This document shows positions 39,700-52,210 of a DNA stretch of 64,000 nucleotides, in pieces; within the stretch, counting starts at the first letter, position 1, and every line of letters starts with the position of its first letter. The stretch spans positions 142,050,690-142,114,689 of the forward strand of contig CM048553.1 in assembly GCA_026413225.1 (NCBI GenBank), read 5' to 3'. The stretch is from Otis tarda (lineage: Eukaryota; Chordata; Aves; Otidiformes; Otididae). The position numbers were made by a program, and so were the translations under genes. The notes below the pieces were generated by a model. That model was not told where the DNA came from and made no database searches. It saw only the letters and a program-made list of their open reading frames with translations.

Positions 39700-40530
39700 G
39701 TGGAAGGTGGTTACAATAGAATTCTGCAAAGATGAGTCTCAGCGTGGCTCTTATTTAACATGTTCATTAATAACCACGATACATCATCTCAAAGCAGTGT
39801 AGTTGCTGATGACGCCAAGGTGAGAAGCATTGTCAGCTGGACAGCCAGGCTACCACACAAGAAGAATGGGATGATTTTAGCACTGAATTGGTACAATGAG
39901 ATCAAATTCCTTGTTACAAAGTGCAGTTTTTCAGGGACCAGTAGGAAGAATTAAGGCTTTTAACTAGAAACAATGGAGCGGTAGGAAGAGCTGAAGATCT
40001 TATATAGCCGTAAGATAACTGGAAAACACCAGTATGATGTGACCTGCAGGAGACAAATGGTGCTTCCCAATGGACCTGCTGAGACTGATCTGGGGAGTCC
40101 AGGGAGGGGGAGGTACGGATGCTGTTAGTGAAAACACAGCAGGTTGTACAGAAGTTTGGAGATATGAGGGCTCACCTGGACGACTGTAGTACATGGCCAA
40201 GCACGCTCAGGAAGAGAGATTCTGACCCACAGCGGCGGCAGAGCAGGGCTGTTAAGCCAAATAAGGGAATGGAAAGCCTGCGCTCTCAGAGGAGACCAGA
40301 GGCGCTCGGCTGTTTAGCCTAGCTAAAGAAAGGCCAAGAGGGGATATGGTTGTAGTCTATAAATACATCAGAGGGGGTAAACACTAGGGAAGGAGAAAAG
40401 CTATTTAAACGGAAGGACAATGCTGGCACAAGAACAAATGGGTATAAACTAGCCATGAATAAATCTCGGCTGGGAATGAGAAGCAAATCTCTAACCACTG
40501 GAGCAGCGAAGTCGGTGGAACAGCCTTCTC
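39700..40530 (+). mobile_element. Ancient, highly diverged CR1 relic
   Basis: Codons 40,331-40,384 read RPRGDMVVVYKYIRGGKH, aligning with [16 protein letters not shown] in the CR1 copy at 49-50 kb of this window. After a frame shift, codons from 40,428 read TRTNGYKLAMNKSRLGMRSK, aligning with [20 protein letters not shown] there. Upstream, TTATTTAACATGTTCATTAA and GCTGATGACGCCAAGGTGAG match the earlier CR1 region that encodes the FADD-type catalytic motif. Many stops and indels; no recognisable 3' terminal repeats. It is far older than the other copies. Confidence 0.75.
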
Positions 40531-43500
40531 CGAAGATCACAAGACAAATGGCCTAGCTCTTGTGGAAATGGAGTTTGCAAAATCAATGATCTATATGATG
40601 TGGATACCTACAGCAGACAGGATGAGTCAGGAGCTCCCCTACCATCCTGCCTTCTTCTGGAAGAGAAACAGCATCCTAAAAACCAGGTACACTTCTTACA
40701 GCAGGCAGAGTCTTTCTGGCACAAAGGATCGCCAAGAGGAGAGCCAAAGGCAGTAGCATTAAGTAAATGTGTTTATGATATCTCTGTCCTCCTCTGCAGT
40801 ATGTAATCTCCCGCCGCTGCACATCAGTAACGCGGAGGGGCAGGAATGTGAGCAGAGGGTTATACAAGCAGATGAGCAAGTGCCAGGACACAGCAGACAG
40901 GTCAGAAGAGCCGGCCAGCTCTGTCAATTCAAGCATCAGAGAGCACTGGGAGCGCAATATGATTACTGCAAAAAATTTAATTGAAACTAAGATTTACAAG
41001 TAATGTCAATAAAATTCACAGCTGCTTGAGCTTAGCCTTGGAGTCAAGAGGATGTTGTCCAAATCTGTGAAACAGTAGATTTTCCATTTTCTTAGAAAGT
41101 GAACAATGTGCCCAGTTTCTATTTGGTATTAATGAAGCAATTCACACTTTCTACAAAGTTTTTCTTCCTTAATGGGATCCCTTATTCTCCTATAAGGAAC
41201 AAAATAACTTATCAATATCACATAGTTTTTTCATCTGAAGACCTCTGACCACGTACAAAGATTACTGGGTGGCACCTGCATTTCAGTGTTGACTGAACTG
41301 ACGCACAGGAAGGGAGAGGAAAGGATTTGCTAAAACATCTTTGTGGCTTTTCTGATTGGCTGATCCTGTGCTCCTGGACCAGTTGGGGTCAATTTTCAAG
41401 GTTCCTGGACTGCCAGAGACTCATAGGGGGACCGGCACAGGACGGCATCCTGATGCCATTCTTCTGCTCCAGGGCATGCCCGGAACTGTCTCAGCTGTGG
41501 CAGTAGGGAGGCACCTTGCCCCATGCTCCCCTCAAGCCACACCGTGACAGACATGGAGGAACCCCTCTGCTTCTCAGCTGCAGGTAGCAGTGCCCTGAAC
41601 ATGCAGGGCTGCTCCCACAGCCACGGTGCACAGGCACGGCTTCATCGCTCAGGCTTTGTTCTCCCATATCCCTGCGCTCCCGATCCTGCATCCCCAGCGT
41701 TACATCACATATCGCTCTGCTGCTGGGCCTCCTTTCTTCATTGCTAGCCTCAGCACACCTATTCCTCCACAGGCTGAAAATGACCCCTAGATATTCATGG
41801 CTGAAAAGTACTTCATATAACCAAATAACATAATATTCATCCTTTGATGTGTCTTCTCTACATTTCAAATATTTTAAATCATGGTTTTAAGGAGGGCTAC
41901 CTCTGCAGTCAGTAACACGAACCTTCAGATGCTGCAGGGTACAGAAAATGTTTGATTCTGCTATTTAACTGTCAGGTGCTTAGATGTAAAACGTCAAGAA
42001 GTTAACCTGTATGAAAGTTGTCAACTGTCCACTTAATGGGGAAGAGCACAGCTGGAGGGGAGCTGTTGCCCTACCTAGGACACCACCTTGGACTGAATTT
42101 TCTCTTTGCCTCCTCCAAAAATTGACTGCCTGGGGTTTCAATTAGCGATGAAGTACAAAATAGGTGTGAATGACACCAAGGTGCTTCACTTCGTAAAACA
42201 AAAACTTGCCATGCATGAGTCTGTGAGCAGAAAGGACCACCACTATCCTCTGCTATCTGATGAGCTTCCAGAGGGCAGCACCCAGCTCAGCAAAACTGGT
42301 TCAAGATGAAACAGGGAGATCAACGGCCCATCGTCTGAACCCTCTGCCCACATTCTGGCTATCTCATACATTTCCTCAGGGCAGGAAAAAATAGCTAAGA
42401 ACAGATACCACAATGCCTAAGAAGTTCATCTGATGCCAGTTTCTCTTGGGGGCTGTGTAATACAGTTAACCACCGTTCCCATTAGAAACAGCAAACCTAA
42501 TGAGTTTGTCTAACTGCATTAGATGGAGAAGGTGCATGTTGCTGATAGTTGCCTCGTGGGAACGCAGCGTAGGTCTTCCGTTTGTCCATTTATAATTAAA
42601 ATTATCTTCTTCGTATATTAGACTCAGCGGCCTATAATGAAATGCAATAAAGATTCCTGGAGTAAATCACATTTTTCTTAATATGTTTAAACAATTTTAT
42701 GGAGTCTTTTATTGATTGGAGGAGGAGCAGTTTCAGGAATAATGTGCTTAAACAGACATGACAAACTATCCAATTACCCAGCACTTTTCAAGACTGATGC
42801 CTGAAGTAAGGAGCGCGTCACACAAGGATGCTGCTGCCATTTGTGCCAGGTGCCTGAGGGGCAGCCATCGTAAGTCTTTGCCACTGGTGGGGTGAAGGAT
42901 TTCGGAAAAAACTGGGAGAGAAGCCTGTCACTGTATGTCTGCGCAGACAAATTTAGCACTCTGTGAAATCCTGATCAGAATTACCCACTAGCAGAATGAG
43001 ATAACCAACTTTAAGTAGTAAAGAACAGGGAGTTATGCCCAGTTGAGCAGTGGCGATTTGGACAACACTGATCCTTCAGTGGAAAGATTGAAGGAAAACA
43101 CAAAATATGATACAGAACAATGAATGCAAACACTGACAAAACACGCAAATGGTTGAATAGGCTTTTATTACCAGATGAACAACTGTGCTTTAAAACAGGA
43201 GCACATTGTGAGAAAAAAATGAACAAAGTCAAGGAACTGTACACTAGAGCCAGATCCTTAGTGGAACTAGAAATTTAAGAAAGTTTTTGTTTTTATCTGA
43301 TGATGCTTGTAAGAAAAAACTTGTGTTCAGTTTTGTGAAATAAATATTTCCTGTTTTTGAGCTTTCCTTTAGAAAGACATATTTCTGTTTCACCAGAGAG
43401 AGCAGTTGTGTAGCTATAAATGCACAGTGGGCTGTGCAGGACAGATCTTTCGTTATACCCATCCTTCAGTGAGTTCACTGGGAGACAATTGCTCAAGGCT

Positions 43501-43846
43501 AATAGGGATTAAAACATATTCAATGACTCTGAAAAAATGCCTTAATGCTAGTCTTCCTAAATCCTCCGTATTATTCAGAGCAATATAAGCACAGCGACTT
43601 CTTTTTGCAAGTGAAAGGGAAAAACTTTACACTTCCATGCAGCCATGCGCACGTCCTGCTTTACTAAAACCTGGGGTCCTGCTTCACCCAATCCCACAGT
43701 TCAAACCAGCCCAGCCAATACCCTGATGCTCTGCAGGGCTTTGATGTAAAGCTGCAGATATCAGAGAGTACCCTGAGATGGCTTCCAGGACAGGACCTGC
43801 CAAGGCATCACAGTCACGGTCACGTTCACCTGACCGGCACTACCAC
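40531..43846. other. Non-coding stretch, no gene seen
   Basis: No gene or clear repeat over about 3.3 kb. Open frames at 40,676-40,957 and 41,491-41,868 (minus) show no family features. Confidence 0.45.
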
Positions 43847-43965
43847 TGACATTAAGTGGTTTGCCTGGGGTTACAAGTGAGTCCGTGGAGGGGTTTAAAT
43901 GAGGACCCAAGCCTGAATAGTCCCAGCATGACAGATTTTGCCTGCTACCAAGTGACACAGCCTGC
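43847..43965 (+). mobile_element. L2/MIR-like ancient repeat, 3' end
   Basis: AAGTGGTTTGCCTGGGGTTA, CAAGTGAGTCCGTGGAGGGG, TTTAAATGAGGACCCAAGCC and CCCAGCATGACAGATTTTGC follow in order. This is the arrangement at the end of L2 and MIR elements (AAGTGACTTGCCCAAGGTCA, then a GGGATTTGAACCC-like block), recalled from memory. Low similarity fits an insertion predating birds. L2 and MIR share this end, so I cannot choose between them. Confidence 0.5.
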
Positions 43966-46900
43966 CTCTGCCTGGCATCTGACAAAAGAGCTGCATTTCC
44001 AGCGTGCAGCAAGGTCGAGGTTCAGTCCCGTCCCACCAGCCGTGCGGCTGGCGATGTCCCCAGGGATGGCAGGAGGCTGCTGCCCCAGAACAGAGGCACA
44101 GGCAGCCAGATCTGACTGGGAAATTCAGGGAAAGTGAAAAACACTCCATGTCTAACAAAGGAAGTAATAAAAACAATCAAATATCCTTGGAAAGCTGCAG
44201 ACAAGGAGACAGGTAAATGCACGCCTGGCTCTTCTGAACCCCACTGACATTATGATCCAAGGACAAAAAGGTAGAAGTTGAATTCAATGAAAACAGAAGC
44301 ACTGGGAGAAAACTGCACTCAGAAATCTGTTTTCCTTTTTACCTCTTCCAACCCTGAAGTTTTACAAAGAGAGCAGCTGGGCATCACTCCCCTCTTGCAG
44401 AGCAAAATACGAAGTAAGTGCCGGTGCTGCACGGCAGATGTGGTGCTGCGCGCAGGGCTGTGGCAGCCGGGGAGCTGCGGCAGGGTTAAGCAGCGCACAG
44501 GGATTGCTGCAGGCAAGGGAGAATTTTGAAAACGGATTTCAAGCACAATACGGCATTAGAAAAGTAGATCATGCTGGTCTCTCATTGAGAGGGTTAAGAA
44601 AATAATAATATATGTAATAATAATCTGGAAATTGGATAATGATTTACGCATTATGGAGAAATAGCAGAGCAGAAGGGGCGTAGCACTGGATATCCATTTC
44701 TGCAGCTTCCACATCTTTAAAATAAATGGATTGTAAACCAGAAAAGATTTCAAACTGAACCAGGCAGTGTGAAATGTGTACTAAGGAACAACACAAAATC
44801 AGCACCAAACCCACAACGGGGGAAAGAAAACTCTGTCTAGAGTCAGGTCAGCACTACACATGGTAATGTCTATACAGAAGGCTGTTTCTCCCTAGACTAA
44901 AGGTTTTTCTTTATTCTTCCTTCTAGCCATGTTCCTCACTTCCTTCGCTCTGGTCCTACTAAAACCCCACTGCTTTGTTCGCAGACAGGAGCTGCCAGCC
45001 GGTTTGTCATGCTTCAGCGGGCTGGTTTCCTACTGGCGGCCGCGGCGCGAGCATGCAACTCATGAGCTCTCCCCAGCCCCAGGCTTCAGGAAAACGGCTT
45101 TTCTGTTCTGAAGATTTTTTTTTTTTTTTCCCAAGGATTCCCACCCAGTTCCGCATTATGAAATTTACCCCATCACCTGTGACTACGAAGCAAAGGCGTC
45201 CAGGTGCATTCCCCAGCCCAGGGACCAACTGGCACAGAAATTCCCTCCTCCATGCGACTGAACATTTGCACCCTCCCGAAGAGCGACTGTATGCCCTCTG
45301 CCCCATGGGACGGGCCCAGGGACACAGGCTAAGTCCCACACTGGGCTTGGGCACCAGTTGGGAGGATATGAATCGACTGGGAGCAAAACTGGGATAGGGA
45401 TCGCTCTGTGCAGAAAATGGTTTTGATTATCGAGCTCCGGTGCTGGGGATGCTCCTTGTACCCCCGAATACCAATTTCAGTCGGCCTGACCCTTGCAGCC
45501 CAAATGCCAGTGCCAGTGGGCTCAGCTTCTGCCTGCACTGAGCAAGCCTGTGGCTGAGGTTATTCCAGACCCTAAACCAGAGAGAGGGCTGTGGGGCAGC
45601 TGGTCCAGCCCCCCAGCACCCTGTATTTAGCAACAGCATCTGTCCAAGCGGTGGGTGACTCATCTGAGTCTGGCCACCCCCTTGCATGGTGCCTTTCACT
45701 ATGGCTCTGGGGATTTCCACGGAGAGGTGGGCACTGCTGGCTCTGGTGGGGCAGAGCTGGAGTGTCCCCTCCCTGCAGTGACAGGCAGCTCCTCTCCATC
45801 CCCCAGCCAGGACCAAGGAGGTCTGGCTGGTCTCCAGCGAGGGCAGCGAGGATGGGATGCTCCTCTCCTTCCACTCAGTGCTTGGGCAGCCGGCCAGCCA
45901 CAGCGAAGATGAACCACTGGGACATGGTGACAGCAAGCTGCTGCCGTGAGCAGTTAATTTTTAATTCTTCTGAGGGCTTCTTTTCCACTGTCCTCCCCCT
46001 GCATCCCCAGGGGAAGGCTGTCGGCACCCGTTTCTGGAGCTCGCAGTGTTTGGCTGCGTGCCTGACCATGAGGGATGAGAGAGGGATGTCCCCGGCCAAC
46101 CCTGATGGGTGCTGCTCGGGAAGCCCTCCGGAGCATCTGTTGTTCTCAGGTCAGCTTTCAAGGACGGGACACCCGAGGCACCTTGAGAGCCAGGACGCAG
46201 CCCTGGCTCAGTGGGAACTGCCTGCATCACTGGTCCTGGGGCCAGGCTTCCTCAGGCTATTTTCCCCAAGGCTTCCCCTCCTTCTCCTTCAAAGCAGCAT
46301 CCACCAGCCACAGATGCTTCTGGTCCAGTTGGGCTACACAGATGCTGGACAGCAGGAGCGCGCCGCCTGCCAGGGCACCTTCCCACCGCAACAGCCATCA
46401 GCACGTCCCCCATGTATCTGGGTGCCATTTGGACATGTTCAGGCTTCCCCTTTGGAAGCAGAATAATAAATGTTTCTCTGCAAGGGCAGTTGCGAGATGT
46501 GCAAACCCGAAGCTTGCCCCCAAGAAGCACCACTGAGGGCTGTCAGGCAGGAATTGCCAGGCTTGTTACCGAGGAGGAAAAATTGCCTGAAATACTGGGA
46601 ATTGCTACATGCCTGTGGTCCGCCATGGGCATCGAAGGGCAGCTCGGAGCCCCCTCGGCGCAGACATGGGAGAGCATGCAGCTGTCCGGCTCGGCTGCAG
46701 ATCCTTTCCTCTCGCCACTCAAGCCATTCCTCTGCTTAAAAATGTTATTTTGGGAAAGAAATGAATAATGGGAACAGCACTGGAAAAGCACGGGGAATTC
46801 AGCAAACAAAAGAAAAGCAGCTATTTTTGAAAATGCCTCAAAATGGTAACTGTGGCTTGTTTTAACCCCTTCTCTCCCAGCTGTCTCTCCATCACCCTGC

Positions 46901-49201
46901 CCTCAGTGCCGATGACAAGCACTGTGGCAGCCGTGGGCAGGTAAAGTGTGTTTTCTACAGGCTCCAGTACGGCAGCAACATCACAGTGAACTAATAACTG
47001 ACATGTGGGGAACTAATACTCTGCAATTTTTAATCAGGCACTTTGAATTAAATGAGGTGGGGGTTTCTGCAAGGGTCCCAGTGTCTAACAAAAAGAGCAA
47101 AAATCAGGCAAGCAGTCATCCTACTATCACTTCTGTCACCTTTTGTCATCTCTGAAACAATTGTATTTTTCTAATTGGGGCATCACAAGCACTACGTGGA
47201 CATGGCGAGTGGGGGGGGTCTAACCCTGCACAGCAGCTCACTGCTCGTGGTTCACACCTTCCTGCGTGGGCTAAATCCTGGCAGACGAGAGGCAAAATAG
47301 GAAATAAATGTGGTGGAACCGCTGCCCTGATGATGCTGGAGGAAGAATGACTGAGGTCTGAGCTCGTGTTTTCAGTTCCTAAAGCAACACTGCTCTCCCT
47401 GAGCACTGCTGTGCGCGTTGGCTGGGGCTCCCATGGGTGCCACAGAGCCAGTGACTGGGATGGGGGCTGCCCTCTCACAGGCAGTCTCATTTCTGAATTG
47501 TCAGAAAAGAGTTCATTTTGTTTCAGGAAGAAGTCTCCAAAGACTGCTCCCTGGATTTTTCCTTTCCAGGAGAAGTATGAGAAAATAAAAATGTGGGTTT
47601 TTTTTTTCAGAAAGAGAAGAGTTCCTCTTTCCACTGCCCCTGACCTTCCCAGGTCCCAGTACTTCTGCCTTTCCTTGAGCTCTGCTTCTCAGCTTTTACC
47701 TTAGTGGGGACGAGGGGAACTTCTTTGGCAGGAGTCACTCAGCTCCTTCATCAATCAGGCTCTGACAGCAGAGGTAAAGCAAAACGTAGATGGCCTGTCT
47801 GCAGAAGTGCCCACTACCCAGCAGCTCTTCAGTAACTCGGGGACCAGATAGTCCCCAAACCAGAGCTGTAAGTGGTTTAACGTCGTGTGCTGGCAAACAT
47901 TACATGCCTTGCAACTCATGTTGGGGATTTTGATTAAGGAAACCCTGCAATGTGGCAAGGAAGAACTGAAAGTTCTGATAACATTATCAGTTTTTAGCAG
48001 TAAAGTAATGAAAGTGAAGGGTGAAGTGAAATAATTGAAAGTGAAATCTGTGTGCTGTGTCAAATTGGCAATGATGTTCAAGCAAGAGGAGGCTGTGGTT
48101 AGACTGAAAGATGTATCCTTGGCCAGCTGTAATTTTGCACTTTTCTTGTTCACATCAGCCTGTGAAATAAGTCTACAAAAATGCAGGCTACCCTTCAGAT
48201 GAGACTGTTTTAGTAGGGTCAGAATGACTTTACGTGACAAACCTCACGAAAGATAAACAGCTATGAACAGGACACTTGACAGACAGGTCCAGAGGACAAC
48301 AGACAGTGTTTCTGCTGGGATATAATTGCTCTAATTGGACCTGGGCTTGCTAAAACAGCAAAGTTAAAGAGGACTCTGCAATCATGCTGCCATTCTGCAC
48401 AAAAGAATAGTGTTGTGATAGGAAACACATAGCTGTTGTGAAAATAATCAAAGGCTTTGTGCTCGTTTCGCTCTGGTATCTTGGGTTTGCCATTAAGAAC
48501 ATGCACACAACATGAGGAGAATATTTTCTTTAGAGTTAAAGGTTGTCGGGGCTGAATTGTTTCATGACTGAAGTCTCTTTGAGTATTATTCAGCTGAAGT
48601 GAGACACTTCAAATGAGCTAGGTTCATTATGGTTTTGCAGATCTGGAGGAGATGCCAAAAGGCCATGTGAGGCATAATCAGGGAATCTGTCTGCTCTAGG
48701 AGTAAGGGAATTTGGTGAGGAAAGCAGCTAACTGACCTTCTTCAGCTTTAACGTGTCTTCTCTGGAGCAAAAGCCTGTAAACTACCTGATCTGCTCATCA
48801 AATAAAACCTCCCTCCATGTAATCTTGGGTTTCTCCAAAACCTGATGTCATCTAAGGGAACAAGCATGAAGCTCTTAAAGGCAAAATCTTTGTCCTCCAG
48901 TAGCCCGTACTGTGCAAGAGTTGACTGTGCAGTGTTTCTCCAGCCTGATTTTGAACCCAGCATCCAGCAGAGAGAGCAGAGAGAGCAGCCCTTTTAGCCG
49001 TCATTGTATCAGACAGTAGCAAAATGACAGAGCATCACTATTAACACAGGAAGCATTTCGCTTTCCTGATTCCCTCAAATGGCTCTGTTTCACACAAATG
49101 TTGGCTGGCCTGTCCCACAGATGCCCGGGGTCCCTAAGGTCCCTGAGGTCCCTGCTGAGGCAAAGGCAGCAGTGCAGGGATGGTGGCAGCAGAACAGCCA
49201 A
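43966..49201. other. Non-coding stretch including a GC-rich, stop-poor segment
   Basis: No gene recognised. At 45,030-45,060 there is a small CpG cluster with GCGGCCGCGGCGCG. From 45,430 to 46,770 the sequence is GC-rich and several overlapping frames on both strands stay open for 150-290 codons. That argues for base composition rather than a gene. An AGAGAGC short repeat lies at 48,969-48,987. Confidence 0.45.
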
Positions 49202-49202
49202 G

Positions 49203-49985
49203 AATCATAGAATCATAGAATCTTTAAGGTTGGAAAAGACCTCCAAGATCATCAAGTCCAATCATCAATCATGTCCACTAAACCATGTCCTGAAGTGCCA
49301 CATCTACACGTTCTTTGAACACCTCCGGGAATGGTGACTCCACTACTTCCTTGGGCAGCCTGTTCCAGTGCCTGACCACTCTTTCAGTAAAGAAATGTTT
49401 CCTAATATCCAATCTAAATCTTCCCTGCTGCAACTTGAGGCCATTTCCTCTTGTTCTGTCACAAGTTATTTGGGAGAAGAGGCCAACACTCACCTCACTA
49501 CAACCTCCTTTCAGGTAGTTATAGAGATCAATGAAGTCTCCCCTCAGCCTCTTCTTCTCCAGACTAAAAAATTCCAGTTCCCTCAGCCACTTCTCATAAG
49601 ATTTGTTCTCCAGACCCTTCACCAGCTTCGTTGCCCTTCTCTGGATGCGCTCCAGCAACTCCTTGTAGTGAGGAGCCCAAAACTGCACACAGTGTTCGAG
49701 GTGTGGCCTCACCAGTGCTGAGTTCAGGGGCACGATCACTTCCCTACTCTTGCTGGCTGCACTATTCCTGATGCAAGCCAGGATGCTGTGGCCACCTGGC
49801 CACACTGCTGGCTCATGTTCAGGTGGCTGTCTACCAGCACCCCCAGGTCCCTTTCCACTGGGCAGCTTTCCAGGCACTCTGCCCCAAGCCTGTAGCGTTG
49901 CATGGGGTTGTTGTGACCAAAGTGCACAACCTGGCACCTGGCCTTGTTGAACCTCAAGAATTGGCAAGCCTGCCCCTGGCCTCAT
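49203..49985 (-). mobile_element. CR1 LINE of a different subfamily, long ORF2 end still open
   Basis: Plus-strand start AATCATAGAATCATAGAATC, then GGTTGGAAAAGACCTCCAAG and ATCATCAAGTCC. This 3' UTR differs from the GTCATCTAGTCCAACCCCCC type of the other copies. On the minus strand the C-terminal part of ORF2 is open for 235 codons (49,278-49,985) with [56 protein letters not shown] and [20 protein letters not shown]. Homology to CR1 fades at the 5' side between 49,960 and about 50,020. The catalytic RT motifs are not included. Confidence 0.95.
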
Positions 49986-50020
49986 CCCTCTATCAACTGG
50001 TCACTTAGTCCTGTCCAGGG

Positions 50021-51940
50021 CTCTCCTTCCTCCACTTCCCCCTTCCGACCTGGTCTGTCGTGCCCCCGCAGCAGGCCAGCGTGGCTCTGGCCCCCTCCCG
50101 AGGCCCCATTCTCTAGATGGTGAAATTCAGCACAGTGCTAAGAGGCTTTGTGACAAACGTGGCAGGTCTAAACCTGTCTCAAAGCCTTGCAGCCCCAGTG
50201 TGCACCTGCTTCCATGCACAAAGCCATCTGAAGCACTGTCTTCTGGCCCTCTGGAGTTTCTAAGTAAATGTATGAAAATATGGGTTGATGCTCAGGAGCT
50301 GCTCATGCCCCACCTGCAAAGCAGCACATTCACAGAGCTCCCCAGGCGAGGCCACTCACCCATAAAGAGCCAACCTGGCTTATTCCACCCTCCCTAACAA
50401 AAATGCCTTCTCAGGTCATCTGCAGCGACACTCTGCAGCTCCTGCCCTTTCCTCACATTGCAAATACCAGACCCAGATTGCAGGATGTGCATCACTCAAA
50501 ATGCAAGTAACGGGGCAGACATTGTCCCCTGCGCCTAGGCAAAGTACCACGGCCTGGTGCAGGAAGGTGGCCCTGGGCAGGCACAGGGAAATGGTCTTGT
50601 TTCTCAGACACACTGGGGGCAACAGTGGCCCTGAGTCACTAGGAACCATGTCGCCAGCCAGCCCATTTATCCAGGCAGTCCTGGGTTGACAGGTCCACAC
50701 TTCTGCTTTTCCTGCCCTGCCCTGACATTTCCTCTGGAGGAGCACTGGAACTCTCTCTCAGCAGGGCTGTGAGAGATGCATGGGGGCATCAAAGCATCAA
50801 ACATGCCCCACACTCAGCTCCTGCCTCCTCCCAGTGCCTGCTTGGCTTTGTGCATCACAGGCTTTGCTCCACATACAGGCCTGTCCAACGCCGCAACAAG
50901 GTGGTGGGAAAAACTGGGCAAGGATGATGCTCTCCAAAGAAGTGCAGTGTGTCTCAGACAAAATTGGTTGGGATTTATCAGCACAAGCCCAACTAAAAAG
51001 AGAGGATATGTTCGTTTCCAGCTAATATGTCTATGATAAGACAAAGATCGTAACAAATTGACATCAGTGAGATTTATGCAGCTAAAACTTTGCACAACAC
51101 TGTGAACATGTACAGCAAAAAGGCTTGAATTACAAAAGAAGAGAAACAGAGCTTAATCAAGACCCATCCTCTGCTCTCTCCTATGAGAAGAGGCATTGCT
51201 GGGAATTCCAGGCGCTGGGCAAATTAAAACCAGCATTTCAGCCCAAACTACAAGCTTCTTGGCTTTTCTGCGTGTAAATCAGATCCTTACATTATCTTGG
51301 TGTCATTTTGTGGCTGAAAGCAATTCAGCAACTATCAGCACAGCCAGGCTGAAATTCAGCAGAACAGGATCTGAGCACTTCAGCTCTTAATGATTAGATG
51401 TTTCTGTGGAAATGAATCTTACAAAAAAATGAAGTTCGGCAGAAAGCTGACAGCATGTGAGACCGCAGAAGGGAGAGGAACTTTACAACTCGGCCTTCAC
51501 ATTTTCCACCCATAGGTTTTCAACATTTGCTAAAGTTGTAGTGAGGGCAGCTTCTTCACAGTGCTCCCTCCGGGAAATATCACATTCAGCAAGTCCTGAA
51601 TTACAGTTTCTAGTTATACTTTCGTACCATAATGCTGTCTGAAATGCAAATTTGATGACAGAATAATTCGATCCATGTAAAATAATTACAAAATCACTGT
51701 TTCTCAAACCTCAACTCATACTCCCTGCTATTTAAGAAGATAAATTTAACAGCAGCAAAAGTACAGCCAAAACATTGTCTACTTTTTAAACTGTTATCTG
51801 ACTATAACTGTCTGCAGATATTTTGGCTCACCATGGAAGATTATTTCTAAAACATCACTACCAAAAACATTCCAGAGTTAGGATTTTTGTTGCCTTAGCT
51901 TGGAACCAACAATCGGGTCAACTTTTAATTTGCACTTGTA
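50021..51940. other. Non-coding stretch, no gene seen
   Basis: A short CpG-containing segment at 50,040-50,110 precedes ordinary sequence. No coding family or repeat recognised. Confidence 0.4.
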
Positions 51941-51949
51941 GTGCCATGT

Positions 51950-52210
51950 GCACAGCATCTGCGTTTAATTGGAAAAGCAACTGTTGATTAAAATGCCAGA
52001 TCTCTGCTGCAGCTCAGTTAACATTTAAACCAGTTGTTGCTAATGCTGATGCAGGATGTTAAATTAGCGCAACGTAATGATTTTTAGCGGGATGGAAAAC
52101 AACTTCTGCAATATGTAATTTAAGAGCCTGAAACTCCATATTGCTACATCAGTTCCCACCGTCTGATAATTCTCCCCTGTACGGGGGATTTTATTCCCCC
52201 TACCAAATTG
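51950..52210. promoter_or_regulatory. Possible conserved regulatory element (inferred)
   Basis: Repeat-free, moderately AT-rich sequence with several homeodomain-type cores (TTTAATTGG near 51,965, TGATTAAAAT, AAATTAG, TAATGATTTTT). It ends in the G/C-run segment TCTCCCCTGTACGGGGGATT. Density of such cores is common in enhancers of large neuronal-gene introns, but AT-rich DNA yields them by chance too. Confidence 0.2.
52174..52200. other. Pair of mutually exclusive hairpins
   Basis: A CCCC run, a GGGGG run (52,183-52,187) and a CCCCC run (52,196-52,200) lie within 27 bases. The middle run can pair left (loop TGTAC) or right (GGGGGA...TCCCCC, six-base loop). No function known. Confidence 0.5.

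Noticed and set aside
45591-46466. 291-codon open frame, the longest in the window
   Set aside because: It opens with GTG, not ATG; the first in-frame ATG comes roughly 85 codons later. Several other frames in the same GC-rich block are also open, and the residue mix (Ser, Pro, Gly, Trp, Cys) has no domain I recognise.
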